From assembly GCA_030998225.1 (NCBI GenBank), contig JAPYXD010000680.1:12958001-13022000 (forward strand): a stretch of 64,000 bases of DNA. The letters are read 5' to 3'. Under the pieces are notes generated by a model. That model ran no database searches. It was not told where the DNA came from and saw nothing but the letters and a program-made list of their open reading frames with translations. Shown in pieces: positions 11,480 through 21,702 of the stretch; positions within the stretch are counted from its first letter, which is position 1; each line of letters starts with the position of its first letter. Position numbers and translations under genes: made by a program. This DNA comes from Diplolepis rosae. Lineage: Eukaryota > Arthropoda > Insecta > Hymenoptera > Diplolepididae.

Positions 11480-11885
11480 TTGAACTGCGCATGCGCATTA
11501 TAGTCTTACAGCGGAACGCAATCTATTTCTTATTCTTCTTCTTCTCACTTCTTCTTCGTACAGCGTTAGCACTGACTACTACACAAGACCGATAAAATCA
11601 AAATGGCCGGGACTAGTCGCCAATTTGCGCCCGCTTCGTACAACTAGCGCAGCAAACAACTACAATAAGTACTAGATTAGATTCCAATGTACGCATAAAA
11701 ACTCGTGTCCGCACTACAGTCACATAAAATAGAATATGTGCCAATGCACACAATTCGGGACATTGCGAGACTCGCGACAATGCTCGCAAGACTGATCGCG
11801 CCTCGGCTTCGATCTCCTGCGAACATTGTCGCTCGTCACGCAATCACCCTCATTATGTGCCTAGGCACATAATATACTATTACAT
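11480..11885 (-). repeat. Interspersed repeat block, inverted copy of 59935-60345
   Basis: Shares with 59935-60345, on the opposite strand, a GCCTAGGC-centred palindrome, GCGACAATGCTCGCA, CACACAATTCGGG, CGCATAAAAACTCGTG and a GCGCATGCGC site. It is GC-richer than its surroundings. The 76-aa frame on the - strand has no domain. The block may be an independent non-coding transposon; its ends were not resolved. Confidence 0.5.
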
Positions 11886-12100
11886 TGTTTTTCTATAGCA
11901 TATACATCCCACTGCTACAGAATTGTTACAACCACTCTTTTATTGATCTTTTACATCTTCACGCGGTAACAATTTTACATAACATTGTTACCTTCCCGTT
12001 ATATAGCAATTACATCACTGAACAATAACAATCGTTACATAGCCAGAAATAACTATGTTACCCTTTTGTTACGGAGCGGTTACATGACGTGTTTGCTGGG

Positions 12101-12631
12101 TTAACGCGAACAGATTACAATGAAAAAGTTTAAACCCTTTTACATGACGTTAATACATACCAAGTTCGTCCGAAAGACACGAATATAAAAATTCAGAATA
12201 AAGTAAACGGGCTCGTTAAAAAATGGGAAAACAAAAAATTTATCAATAATTTGTTAGCGAAAGATTTAAAGACCTCCAATGCCGTTCCCTCTAGATTGTA
12301 CGGTCTTCCAAAAATCTAAAAAGGAAGCAACCCGATTAGGCCCATTGTCTCATATGTAGGCAGCCCGACTTACAATCTAGCTTCCTTCTTTAGTGGTGTC
12401 ATATCCAAAAACACCACCCCATCAAAATCTAAAATAATCAACAGCTTCCCAAAGTACAATTACCTTGGACAGATTTTGAAGAAGGGCTCCAGTTATGCTT
12501 AAACAGCACAGATTTTAAATTCAATGGCACCACCTTCTTCCAAAAACGAGGATTACCAATGGGTTCTCCTTTCTCTCCTATCCTTGCGGATTTAGAAATG
12601 GACGACTTAGAAAAAGAAAAATTAGCTAACC
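12101..12631 (+). pseudogene. Penelope-like element ORF, middle piece (copy 2)
   Basis: Resumes in frame after the 8.4 kb insertion with LTRTDYNEKV. Also visible are KKWENKKFINNLLAKDLKTS, IRPIVSYVGSPTYNLA and FFQKRGLPMGSPFSPILAD. Two in-frame stops are present (after NEKV and after LPKI). About 70 residues around RT motif A (the SLDVVSLFTNVP region) are deleted near 12450, so it cannot be an active polymerase. Confidence 0.8.
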
Positions 12632-12633
12632 TA

Positions 12634-14135
12634 CCCAGATAACATTTGTGATTTTCATTCCAAAATCACATGACGATTTGCACAATGTGACGTAGATACG
12701 CACTCGAGATGATGTATCATATGATCGTGATATTATGATTTTCATGAGTGAGTTCGTAACGCACTTATGGTGAATTTATAATTTTAACATGATAGGTGAG
12801 CTTGATGTGATGGCGATAATTTTACAAGATGCACACATTAAGCAACTGTTTTTTTTAAATTTTGCGCCTTTTTTCGATGCGCGTTAGTGTGTTTCGGATT
12901 GGTCAATCTCAATGTGTGATCATGTGGTGTTGATGAGTGATGTGTATGTCGAAATCTTGTTACCCTCGTTACTCATGGTAGAATAGAAGCAGCAACAAAC
13001 CATATTTTAACGTCCGTATATTTCATATTCACCGCAGATTCGTGAGTACTTGTTACGTCTATCTAACTCCATCCGCGATTTTTTCAGTTTATTTCACTAT
13101 ATACTCGTATACTATATATATGCTAGGCGTATAGTGAAATAGTTGAAACGGTGTAAGTCCACGAAAAAATCTAACCCCAAACTTTTTTTTGCTTTTCATT
13201 TATTCACTTTCAACGATTACGAAGTATAAACTCAAAAATTACGCATTATTCATTTTTTCATGTCAATAAACGTGATTCAAATACGGATTATTTTCACTTT
13301 TCAAAAAGAGTGAGTAATATTACTTGTTGAGTTATACGATTTGTCCACGGTTTTGTAAGTTTTGTCTTTCGAATTGTTTGCACGTAGCAAATTTGAGAAA
13401 TGATAGATTTCCCAAATAGCACCATTGTCCATTAAACGTCATGTGATGGTATGTTCACGGGGCAAGGTTTCGTGTTAATTAACAACTAAACCCCCTGTCA
13501 GGGTTTACATAAAAGCGATTACAAGATTTCACAACTTCCCTTCGTAAATGCGATTGTTATAATAGAAAAGAAAACTTTAAAATCATAATCGTTTCGCTTT
13601 CACATTTCAATTCAGATATCGTTTTAAATTTTAAATAATTTGCGATAAAATTCGATAGTTAAAACCCGATGATTAAAAATGGCATTGATAATTTTACAGG
13701 CATACTAAACAAACATAGAGTAACATTTTGAATACATAAAATAATGATAATAACGCATATGTGAATGGAAATGTTTCTTTAATGTCAAACATCCCGTGAA
13801 AATTATTTCAAAATTTTTTACCCTCCCATTTTTGAGTAATCGATCATCAAAGTTGCGAATTGACATAGAGGAAAAAATTGACATAGAAAGAAAGAAAGGC
13901 AAAATGAAATATTTGACGGTTAAACCTTTCATCTTGCCTCTCCTTTGCTCTTTAGTAATCGCCTATATGTACAGAAGCTTTAGAGTAAATCACACGAGTG
14001 ATTCTCTTGTGAATCTCCAGTGATCTCGTTGTGAGCTCATCATCGTCATACAACTGTATATGTATGTGAGCTCACATGTGATTCACTTGACGATGTATAT
14101 GTGATTTCACATGTAAATCACGAATGTTATCTGGG
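12634..14135. mobile_element. 1.5 kb MITE with CCCAGATAACATTTGTGATTT termini
   Basis: Left end CCCAGATAACATTTGTGATT, right end (reverse) CCCAGATAACATTCGTGATTT. TA flanks at 12632-12633 and 14136-14137. Removing it with one TA rejoins the PLE frame as KLANL-VFEVPVYLRYVDD. Subterminal GTGATTTTCA/ATCACATG motifs recur in both arms. The frames at 13705-13932 and 13796-14023 overlap head-on and look non-coding. No transposase. The CCCAG start and adjacent AACA resemble the termini of the 8.4 kb element. Confidence 0.85.
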
Positions 14136-15090
14136 TAGTTTTCGAGGTACCTGTTTACCTTCGTTACGTAGATGATATCTTAATCGTCACTCCAAGCACA
14201 CAAGTTGATCGCATTTTACAAATTTTCAACGCAAACACCCTGAATATCAAATTTACTCTTGAAAAAGAGTCCGAGAGAGCCATCAATTTTATGGATATAA
14301 CTATCACCAGGAAACAGAATCAAAAACTCTCTTTTAATTGGTACAGGAAACCGACTTGTTCGGGTAGGTACCTCAATTTCAATTCCCATCATCCCCTCAG
14401 ATACAAAAAAGCGTTATTAACAACCTTGTAGATAGAGCATTGTTACTATCAGACAGAGAATTTCACAATAGCAATCTACAATTGATCACAGATACACTTG
14501 TAGAGAATGATTACCCACTTTCCTTCGTACAAGAAATCATCAACAAAAGACTTCTCAGTTTAGAACAAAAAACGCGTTTAGGTAACAACCATGTTAACAT
14601 AAACACAGAAAACAAACCCTTCGTTAGCTTGCCTTACGTGGAAGGGTTGTCAGAAAAAATTTCAAGTATTTTACGTAGATACAACATTAATACCGCGTTC
14701 AAGAACCAAAAAAAATCTCACTATGATTTTCAAACAAACAAAAGACAAATTACCGATTGAACAAGCCTCTAACATAATTTATAGCGTCCCTTGCAAAGGA
14801 AATAACTTTAAGGCCGTCTACATAGGGCAAACGAGACGGTTCCTAAAAAATCGATTGATTGAACACAAAAGCAACGTTGGGGAAACCCCTAATAAACAAA
14901 ACATAAAATTGAAAAAAGAACACTTCTTTGACATTGTTAACACAAAAATTTTAGCCAATGAACCAAATTACAAAAAAGTTTACTGTTGGAGATCTGCCAT
15001 ATTGCAGGTACAGATGACGCTGTAAACCTCAGAACAGATGTAGAGAATCTCTCTAAGATTTATAGCCCTATACTTAGAAAAGGGCCATAA
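14136..15090 (+). pseudogene. Penelope-like element ORF, C-terminal piece (copy 2)
   Basis: Contains RT motif C (YLRYVDDILIVTPS), the INFMDITITRKQNQKLSFNW thumb segment, and a GIY-YIG domain (YSVPCKGNNFKAVYIGQTRR). Frameshifts at about 14410, 14720 and 14985 split it across three frames. It ends with DLYS/IYSPILRKGP near 15090, matching the C-terminus of copy 1 minus its last residues. Confidence 0.85.
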
Positions 15091-15330
15091 AAAGTTTTTC
15101 GTCCCTTACAATAGTACCTGTGCCTTCAGCACCGGGGCCCTTGACTCTTAAAAGAAATTCTCTAGAAAAACAAAATTTTAAAAACTTTTAAAACAAAAAA
15201 GGGTTCTCGTTGAAATAATTAACCCAGATTCGTATTTTAAAAATTAAAAATTCAACAAACGAATTTTCAATTTTCAATTATTGTTATGTAAATGTTACAT
15301 AACTCCTTCGCAATAGTTTTTTTTATCATA

Positions 15331-16137
15331 CAAGGTGCGTTCCAAAATAAACGAGACTTTTGTCATAAAAATTTTTTTGGTAGCGCCATCTGTGAATGAG
15401 GTGGTGCGTTGGAAAGTTATATGCATCCCTGACTTCCAGTGACAGTTTCATGACATTCGGTTCAGTGGAAGCGAAGTTATTGCGTCTAAAGTGTCAGTGT
15501 GTTTGTGTCATCGGTAGAAAAATGATTTTCGAACAAAGAGCTAATATCAAATTTTGTTTTAAAATCGGCAAAACGTTTACCGAAACATTTGAATTGATGA
15601 AAAAATTTTGTGGCGATGATTGTCTATCTCGTGCCAGAGTTCATGAGTGGTTTACAGGTTTCAGAGATGGTCGTAAGGACATAAATGACGATGAACATAC
15701 GGGCCGCCCAAAATCAGTGATCACCGAAAACTCCATCGTAATTGTGCGTGAATTTATCAAAAATGATAATGCACCATCTCATCGATCCACTCTTGTGACT
15801 GATTTTTTGACTAGAAATCGCATTTTAACCATCAATCACTCACCGTATTCGCCTGATATGGCTCCCTGTGACTTCTACCTATTCAGAAAATTGCATTTGG
15901 CCATGAAAGGAAAACGTTTTGCGTCCGTAGAGGCCATCAAAAAGGCTTGTACCGACATCCTGAAAGACATTCCGGTCCATGACCTGAAACACTCTTTCGA
16001 AAAACTTTCGGATCGTGCAAAACAGTGTATCGAGGCCGGAGAGGACTATTATCAATAAATAAACTCGAATTTATAAGAACAAAGCTCCTGTCGTTTCTAT
16101 TTTAGCTCAGTCTCGTTTATTTTTGGAACGCACCTTG
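15331..16137 (+). mobile_element. Internally deleted mariner element
   Basis: Inverted ends CAAGGTGCGTTCCAAAATAA / (reverse) CAAGGTGCGTTCCAAAAATA, with TA on both sides. The second tandem-repeat unit at about 16550 shows the uninterrupted target. Carries the transposase remnant at 15522-16058. Confidence 0.9.
15522..16058 (+). pseudogene. Mariner transposase, internal deletion
   Basis: Open from ATG to stop, about 178 residues against about 345 in full-length mariners. The N-terminal helix-turn-helix region is present (RANIKFCFKIGKTFTETFEL, WFTGFRDGR, TGRPKS). The deletion falls after IVREFI and removes the first catalytic Asp. The end keeps NDNAPSHRS (second Asp) and YSPDMAPCDFYLF (third Asp) plus the C-terminal GEDYYQ. 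A protein could be made, but it could not catalyse transposition. Confidence 0.9.
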
Positions 16138-16985
16138 TATACTTCTATTTTTTACCATAAAACTACATATAAATGTCAGTTTTTTGAGGCTGGAATTCGC
16201 TATGTAAAATTTCTCAATCACTGTTATGTAAATGTTACATAAGTCTCTCACAATAACTAATTGTCATAAGTCTCCCCCTGTGTTACTGAACTACATACGA
16301 ATATTAGTTTTCACGGCTATAATTCTTTATGTAAGGATTTGGTTACATTAAATGCAACATTACTGTTACATTTTACTAAACAAAGTATTCTATCTTCAAT
16401 CTGCGTTACGTTAATGCTACAATGACTCTTGGGTGGCAGTCACTAGTCATACACATCCATCTGCACTACAGTACTACACCTGGTTGTACACGGAGTTTCA
16501 ATGTTCAATTATTGTTATGTAAATGTCACATAACCTCTTCGCAATAGTTTCTTTTTTGTCATACACTCCTCTTTTTACCACAAAACTACATATAAATGTC
16601 AGTTTTTTGAGGCTGGAATCCACTATGTAAAGTTTTTCAATCACTGTTATGTAAATGTTACATAAGTCTCTCACTATCGCTAATAGTCATACATCTTCCC
16701 CTGTGTTACTGAACTACATACGAATATTATTCTTCACGGCTAGAATCCTTTAGGTAAGGCTTTGGCCACATTAAATGCTACATTACTGTTGCATTTTACT
16801 AAACAAAGTATTCTATCTTCAATCTGCGTTACATTAATGTTACAATGACTCTTGTGTGGCAGTCACTAGTCATACACCTCCATCTGTAATACAGCACTAC
16901 ATCTGGTTGTACACGGAGTTTCAATTTTCAATCACTGTTATGTAAATGTTACACAACACTCTCGCAATAGCTAATTTTAGAACTC

Positions 16986-17759
16986 ATTATGTAAGTTTGA
17001 GTCATTATTGAAGTTACTTTCTTAAAATAGTATACTCTACAAGGATTCCCCATCCTACAATACCAATAACACATTTATTTTCGCTCTCAATAAATAGTAT
17101 AAAATACGAATCTGCTTATACCGAATATATGACCACTTCTATCATACGTAGTCAGTCCATATTATTTATTACAGCACATGCATATTAATAATATACTGGA
17201 AAAACCTGCACTGTTCCTTTCCCTGAATACTAACATGAACATGTGCTTCCCATTTCTCATGTTTTATTGAGCCGGTTGACGTCTCTAAGTGTATAGGTTT
17301 TTAACTCAATTTTGTGATCAAAACTCGTTACCTGTAGTGCCAGATTTAAGTGTCTAAGGCCAGCAATCCTAATAATTGATTTTATCGTTGCTTTGTGTCA
17401 AATCTACCCCTGTCAGTGAGTGTGTGTTCTTTTTTCTTTTTTGAATTTTTTGTGTTGTTTCTGTGTTTTTTGGATTTTTTGTGTGTTTTCGTTTCTCCTC
17501 GTGGTTCTTGTTTTTTGGTGGTCTTAAGGTTTTTATGCGTTGTTTGTAGTTGACAACCTCACACCCTCACGAGCGCAATCTGGAATAATCTGGAATAATT
17601 TTTTAGTGCGAAAAACTGCACCTCTCCTTTGGTCGTCCAACACCAGGCCTTCACTTTTTCATGAGTTTTTTACCAATTTTTATGCATGATTTACTAACTT
17701 AATTAAAGTAATAAAACAAAAAATAAAACAAAAATAAGTATTACTCTTAGGTTACTAAA
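16986..17759 (+). other. 3' region of PLE copy 2, no gene seen
   Basis: Unique AT-rich sequence, then T/G-rich tracts at about 17405-17520 that resemble 4490-4540 in PLE copy 1. No supported gene. Confidence 0.4.
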
Positions 17760-17995
17760 TAACTTATAAATTGCACGCAATTCAGGTTAATTCTTAATGA
17801 CTAATTTTTAGGGTTCATTTTCTAAGGCGGTTTCGATACCTTAATTTTTTTACTCTTAAAAGAATCTGGCTCTGAAGAGGGCCCACATCTGTGGCCGAAA
17901 CGTTTGCCACTTTGAAATTTTATAGTTCCACCGCCTAAAAGGTTTGGAGGAAAAGTAACTGACCCCATGCCGATTCAATTATCATATACTTTTGT
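17760..17995 (+). mobile_element. PLE terminal repeat segment
   Basis: Reverse-complement match to 1010-1240, including AAGGCGGTTTCGATACC, the ribozyme motif and CCGCCTAAAAGGTTTGGAGG. In the + orientation it lies downstream of the PLE copy 2 frame, as expected for a 3' terminal repeat. Confidence 0.65.
17867..17909 (+). ncRNA. Hammerhead-type ribozyme motif
   Basis: TGGCT, CTGAAGA, extra G, GGCC...GGCC, GAA, ACGTT, TGCCA. Outer four pairs of stem I are intact; the inner pair is a T/T mismatch. Core boxes are intact and stem III is loopless AC/GU. Confidence 0.6.
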
Positions 17996-18212
17996 ATAAC
18001 ACTACGGACTGTTTAAAGTTCTGAGTCATTGCAAAAAAAACTGTCAATTTTTTCAGTTCTTCTTGTTTAAAAAAGTATCACAGCCGCAAAAATTCCAAGA
18101 ATAATATGCCAAAGAAAAAATGTTAAATTAAAAATTTTTAAAGATTTCACTTCATACCAAAAGAAATTTGGTTTTATAATTTTACGAAAGAATGTGAAAA
18201 AAATTATGTCTA

Positions 18213-19839
18213 TGGGTCATTTCATGGGAGATATACAGTCAAAAATTTTTTTTCGACGAAAAATTTTTTTTTGCCTTTTTACTTCGAAAATAATCGACAC
18301 GTATTTTTTTTTTCAATGTGATACTTGAAAATTTCGATATATAATTTTTTTAATTTTAGCACTCAGGCAAAATTTTTTTTTTTCAACAGCTCACTGTAAA
18401 AGCAGTTTTTAATATAAAATGTAACCCTTACACTTGAAATGCGCAAAAGAGTACAAGCTTTCAAAAAATTTATAGCACAAATTTCGTTGTTTTTTTTGTA
18501 ATAACAATATAGTACATTTTTATGAACAATTGAATTTTTTTTTAATTTGGAACTAGTTTTTTTCCGATTTTTTTGTTTCTAAATCTTTGTTGGAGTTTTT
18601 TCAATATGCATGCAAAATTTTGGAATGGAAAAATGAAAACTGTAGGTGTAATTAATTTATAAAATCTGTCCCGCGCGTTGCAACGAGCGAGCTCGCACGC
18701 TGCAACTATGCTTAAGTTTGATTAGGCATGCTCGTACTCGAAGCACGTGTGGCAGTGAATGCAGTGACCGCTGGTTTAGTTTTCTGTGAATGTTCCTCAA
18801 GTGTTCACCTATTTCAAATTAATACAGAAATGCCAAGCTCTCGATTTAAACATGTCTGCTGCAATCCGTTTAATAAAAAAAATCATAGTGGAAAAAAGCA
18901 AAAAAAAAATTGCGTCTTAAGTGTATCATTTAGAGTAATTTTATCGTAAAACTTCACTCATCAATTCATCATTATAACTAATGATTTGTTTTGAAATAGT
19001 CTACGCACAAGTTTGAATGTACTTACAACAAAAATCTTCCATCTCCATTTCATTTGCTTATATTTTGCATTGTGTACAAGAAACATCATCCGGTTTGAAA
19101 ATTTTCAATTTTTCAAGTATCGAGGACGAAACGCGACGCAAATTTTTTTTGTTGCTTTTTTCCACTATGATTCTTTTTATTGAACGGATATCAGCAGACG
19201 TTTAAATCGAGAGCTTGGCATTTCTGTATTAATTTGAAATAGGTGAACACTTGAGGAACATTCACAGAAAACTAAAACAGCGGTCACTGCATTCACTGCC
19301 ACACGCGCTTCGAGTACGAGCATGCCTAATCAAACTTAAGCATAGTTGCAGCGTGCGAGCTCGCTCGTTGCAACGCGCGGGACAGATTTTATAAATTAAT
19401 TACACCTACAGTTTTCATTTTTCCATTCCAAAATTTTGCATGCATATTGAAAAAACTCCAACAAAGATTTAGAAACAAAAAAATCGGAAAAAAACTAGTT
19501 CCAAATTTTAAAAAAATTCAATTGTTCATAAAAATGTACTATATTGTTATTACAAAAAAAAACAACGAAATGTGTGCTATAACTGTTTTGAAAGCTTGTA
19601 CTCTTTTGCGCATTTCAAGTTCAAGGGTTACATTTTATATTAAAAACTGCTTTTACAGTGAGCTGTTGAAAAAAAAAAATTTTGCCCGAGTGCTAAAATT
19701 AAAAAAATTATATCTCGAAATTTTCAAGTATCACATTGAAAAAAAAAATACGTGTCGATTATTTTCGAAGTAAAAAGGCAAAAAAAAAATTTTCGTCGAA
19801 AAAAAAATTTTGACTGTAAATCTCCCATGAAATGACCCC
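18213..19839. mobile_element. Foldback MITE, arms about 730 bp
   Basis: Ends TGGGTCATTTCATGGGAGAT and (reverse) GGGGTCATTTCATGGGAGAT, with TA on both sides. The arms are reverse complements with few mismatches to about 18935/19110, leaving a spacer of about 180 bp. The frames at 18728-18949, 19017-19205 and 19447-19773 lie in the arms and spacer and have no domain. It interrupts the PLE-derived block between 17995 and 19980. Confidence 0.8.
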
Positions 19840-20164
19840 TATACTATATATTTAAGCAGGAATTGGAAATTTTAACGACTAAGAATGTACATTTTAAAAA
19901 AAAGTATTTTATCCTGTGACAGTGTTGCCTCCAACTAGCTATGCAACATAGAAATAATCACTTATATATTTCAATATTTTAGCTTCATATCGAGAAAGGC
20001 CAATGCGAAAAAATCTTTATTAAAAGTCAAGTTAATCACCTCACTGTATACACGCATATAATGTCACGCTTTCAAAGTTTCCCCATCATTTATACAAAAA
20101 TACTGTTTATAGCCTTCAAATTATAAATTATACTACCGAAATTTCAATCTACAATTTCAAGCAC
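19840..20164 (+). mobile_element. PLE-derived block, left of the LINE
   Basis: Positions 19980-20164 match 660-850 in reverse complement. The match resumes at 29453 after the LINE. The last 11 bases (ATTTCAAGCAC, 20154-20164) are the left LINE target duplicate. Confidence 0.65.
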
Positions 20165-20374
20165 CATTCTCAATTCGGACCTCTGATCGAGCAGACGTGT
20201 CTTAGAGAGTTCTGTGTTTATTTTGAACGCGTGTTCCATTCTTTTTTCTTTTCTCTTTCTGGTGAGTGCTACGAAGTGAAATTTGTAAAGCTGTGAACAC
20301 CTGTGTCATCCTGTGCAAAGAAGTGTTCGGTGTGCAGTGTGCAGTGTGCACCAAATGCAACTCCTAACACTACA

Positions 20375-21682
20375 ATGAATTCCAAATTAGATAGAACCCA
20401 AAGTCAAAGCAATTCTCCAATCTCAACAAATATGAATCCGATAATTCCTACGACCAGTTATGCTACCGTTGCTGAAACTGATGTTTTCCCAAAAGAGGAC
20501 CAGGCAATTATCATTGAATCAAGACCAGATATACCCTTAGACGAATACACAGCGGCTGTAGGAAAACTTATTGGGGCAAACAGCATAAGATTCGCATCCA
20601 GAATGTCCCATGGAAGAATTTGTATGTTTCTTGATAGTAAACAAACGGCCGACGACCTTACTGAAAAGCACACCAGTATAACTATACAGAACCATATACT
20701 GGAACTAAGACTACTGATAACAAAATTCCAACGACTAATTTTGTCTAACGTATGTCTCGTTGTTCCCCACTCAATAATAAAGACTGCACTAGAAAATGTT
20801 GGGTTAACAACAACCTCTCCAATAACTTTTCTAAGAGCTGGCCTATCTAACCCAGGTTTTACTCACATCTTAAGCTTTAGAAGGCAAGTTTATATCCACC
20901 CCGATAATGTTCCGAATATTCCTGAGTCCCTCCAAATAAACTACGACGACACCTCTTACTGGATTTACCTATCTACTGACAACCTAACATGCTTCCTGTG
21001 TAAGAAATCAGGCCATATCGCCAAAAACTGCACAGCGGCCCAACAAAACAAACCAGATGAGAAAGCAGTTGAATCAATCCACACTGCAACTAAAAAATCA
21101 CCACCTAAAAAACACGATTCAAATTCAAACCTTCAAAACAAAGATTTCCCAGGTCTTCCTCCTTCACAACTCGAATTGATGGACGCTGTAAATACACCAG
21201 GAACCAAACGAACCCATTCCACTATTTCTTCGAGGAATACGGATAAATCAGAAAACTTAATAACAAACACGGTTGAAAACATTTCTAAAGGAAATGATAA
21301 TTCATGGATACCGGCTAAACCGAACAGTAAGAAACCCAAAAAAAACAGTGCCCCGAAGACAAAAAGCATAACAACCGACGACTTACTAAACTCTGTCGAA
21401 CCACTCTTTCAAAACTCCTCAGCTAACTTTATTCTAAACTATATGCAATTCAAAAGCTTTTTCGAAAAAGCAACAGGATCGGCGAATCCAGCGGCTATTG
21501 CCAACGACTATACCGATGACATCCAGGGGCTCATAAATATGCTAAAAGAAATTTATCCGAACCTGACGGAACGAACCGCCAAACTTACATGCACCAAAAT
21601 TATTAACAGACTAGTCAAAGCTGAAGGCAATATAGTTACGAGCTCTGATGAAGAATCACCATCGAACACTGAAGAAACGTAA
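20375..21682 (+). CDS. LINE ORF1, gag-like RNA-binding protein
   Basis: 435 residues from the ATG at 20375. An open GTG-led extension to 20303 exists, but ATG is the better start. ORF1 proteins coat the LINE RNA and act as chaperones during reverse transcription. One zinc knuckle, CFLCKKSGHIAKNC (C-x2-C-x4-H-x4-C), sits at about residues 209-222. Before it is a region with the motif FQRLILSNVCLVVPH, typical of insect LINE gag proteins. The C-terminal half is polar and lysine-rich (PNSKKPKKNSAPKTK), probably disordered. The frame is intact and ends 20 bases before ORF2, in the same frame, so ORF2 is probably translated by reinitiation. Confidence 0.88.
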   Translation: MNSKLDRTQSQSNSPISTNMNPIIPTTSYATVAETDVFPKEDQAIIIESRPDIPLDEYTAAVGKLIGANSIRFASRMSHGRICMFLDSKQTADDLTEKHTSITIQNHILELRLLITKFQRLILSNVCLVVPHSIIKTALENVGLTTTSPITFLRAGLSNPGFTHILSFRRQVYIHPDNVPNIPESLQINYDDTSYWIYLSTDNLTCFLCKKSGHIAKNCTAAQQNKPDEKAVESIHTATKKSPPKKHDSNSNLQNKDFPGLPPSQLELMDAVNTPGTKRTHSTISSRNTDKSENLITNTVENISKGNDNSWIPAKPNSKKPKKNSAPKTKSITTDDLLNSVEPLFQNSSANFILNYMQFKSFFEKATGSANPAAIANDYTDDIQGLINMLKEIYPNLTERTAKLTCTKIINRLVKAEGNIVTSSDEESPSNTEET

Positions 21683-21702
21683 AAAACTACTCCTTCCTTA
21701 AT

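Larger units (their letters stand above)
3678..12100. mobile_element. 8.4 kb DNA element with CCCAGCAAACAC inverted termini, split by a PLE
   Basis: Left end CCCAGCAAACACTG and right end GTGTTTGCTGGG are inverted. TT flanks each side (3676-3677 and 12101-12102). Removing the element plus one TT restores the PLE reading GTA-GCT-TTA-ACG. Outer arms (3678-4250 and 10730-12100) are rich in GTTACGTAAC-like motifs. The central part is a PLE on the - strand (4258-10727). No transposase was found in the arms, so the element is probably non-autonomous. A 2-bp TT duplication does not point to a superfamily I can name with confidence. Confidence 0.7.
15262..16985. repeat. Tandem repeat, unit about 420 bp, interrupted by a mariner
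   Basis: CAATTATTGTTATGTAAATG starts units at about 15270, 16500 and 16920. Further shared landmarks are ACTACATATAAATGTCAG, CTGTGTTACTGAACTACATA and TGGCAGTCACTAGTCATACA. Without the mariner at 15331-16137, unit 1 is about 424 bp. The repeats sit in the 3' region of PLE copy 2 and contain many TGTTACATAA palindromes, like those at 10820-11390. Confidence 0.7.
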
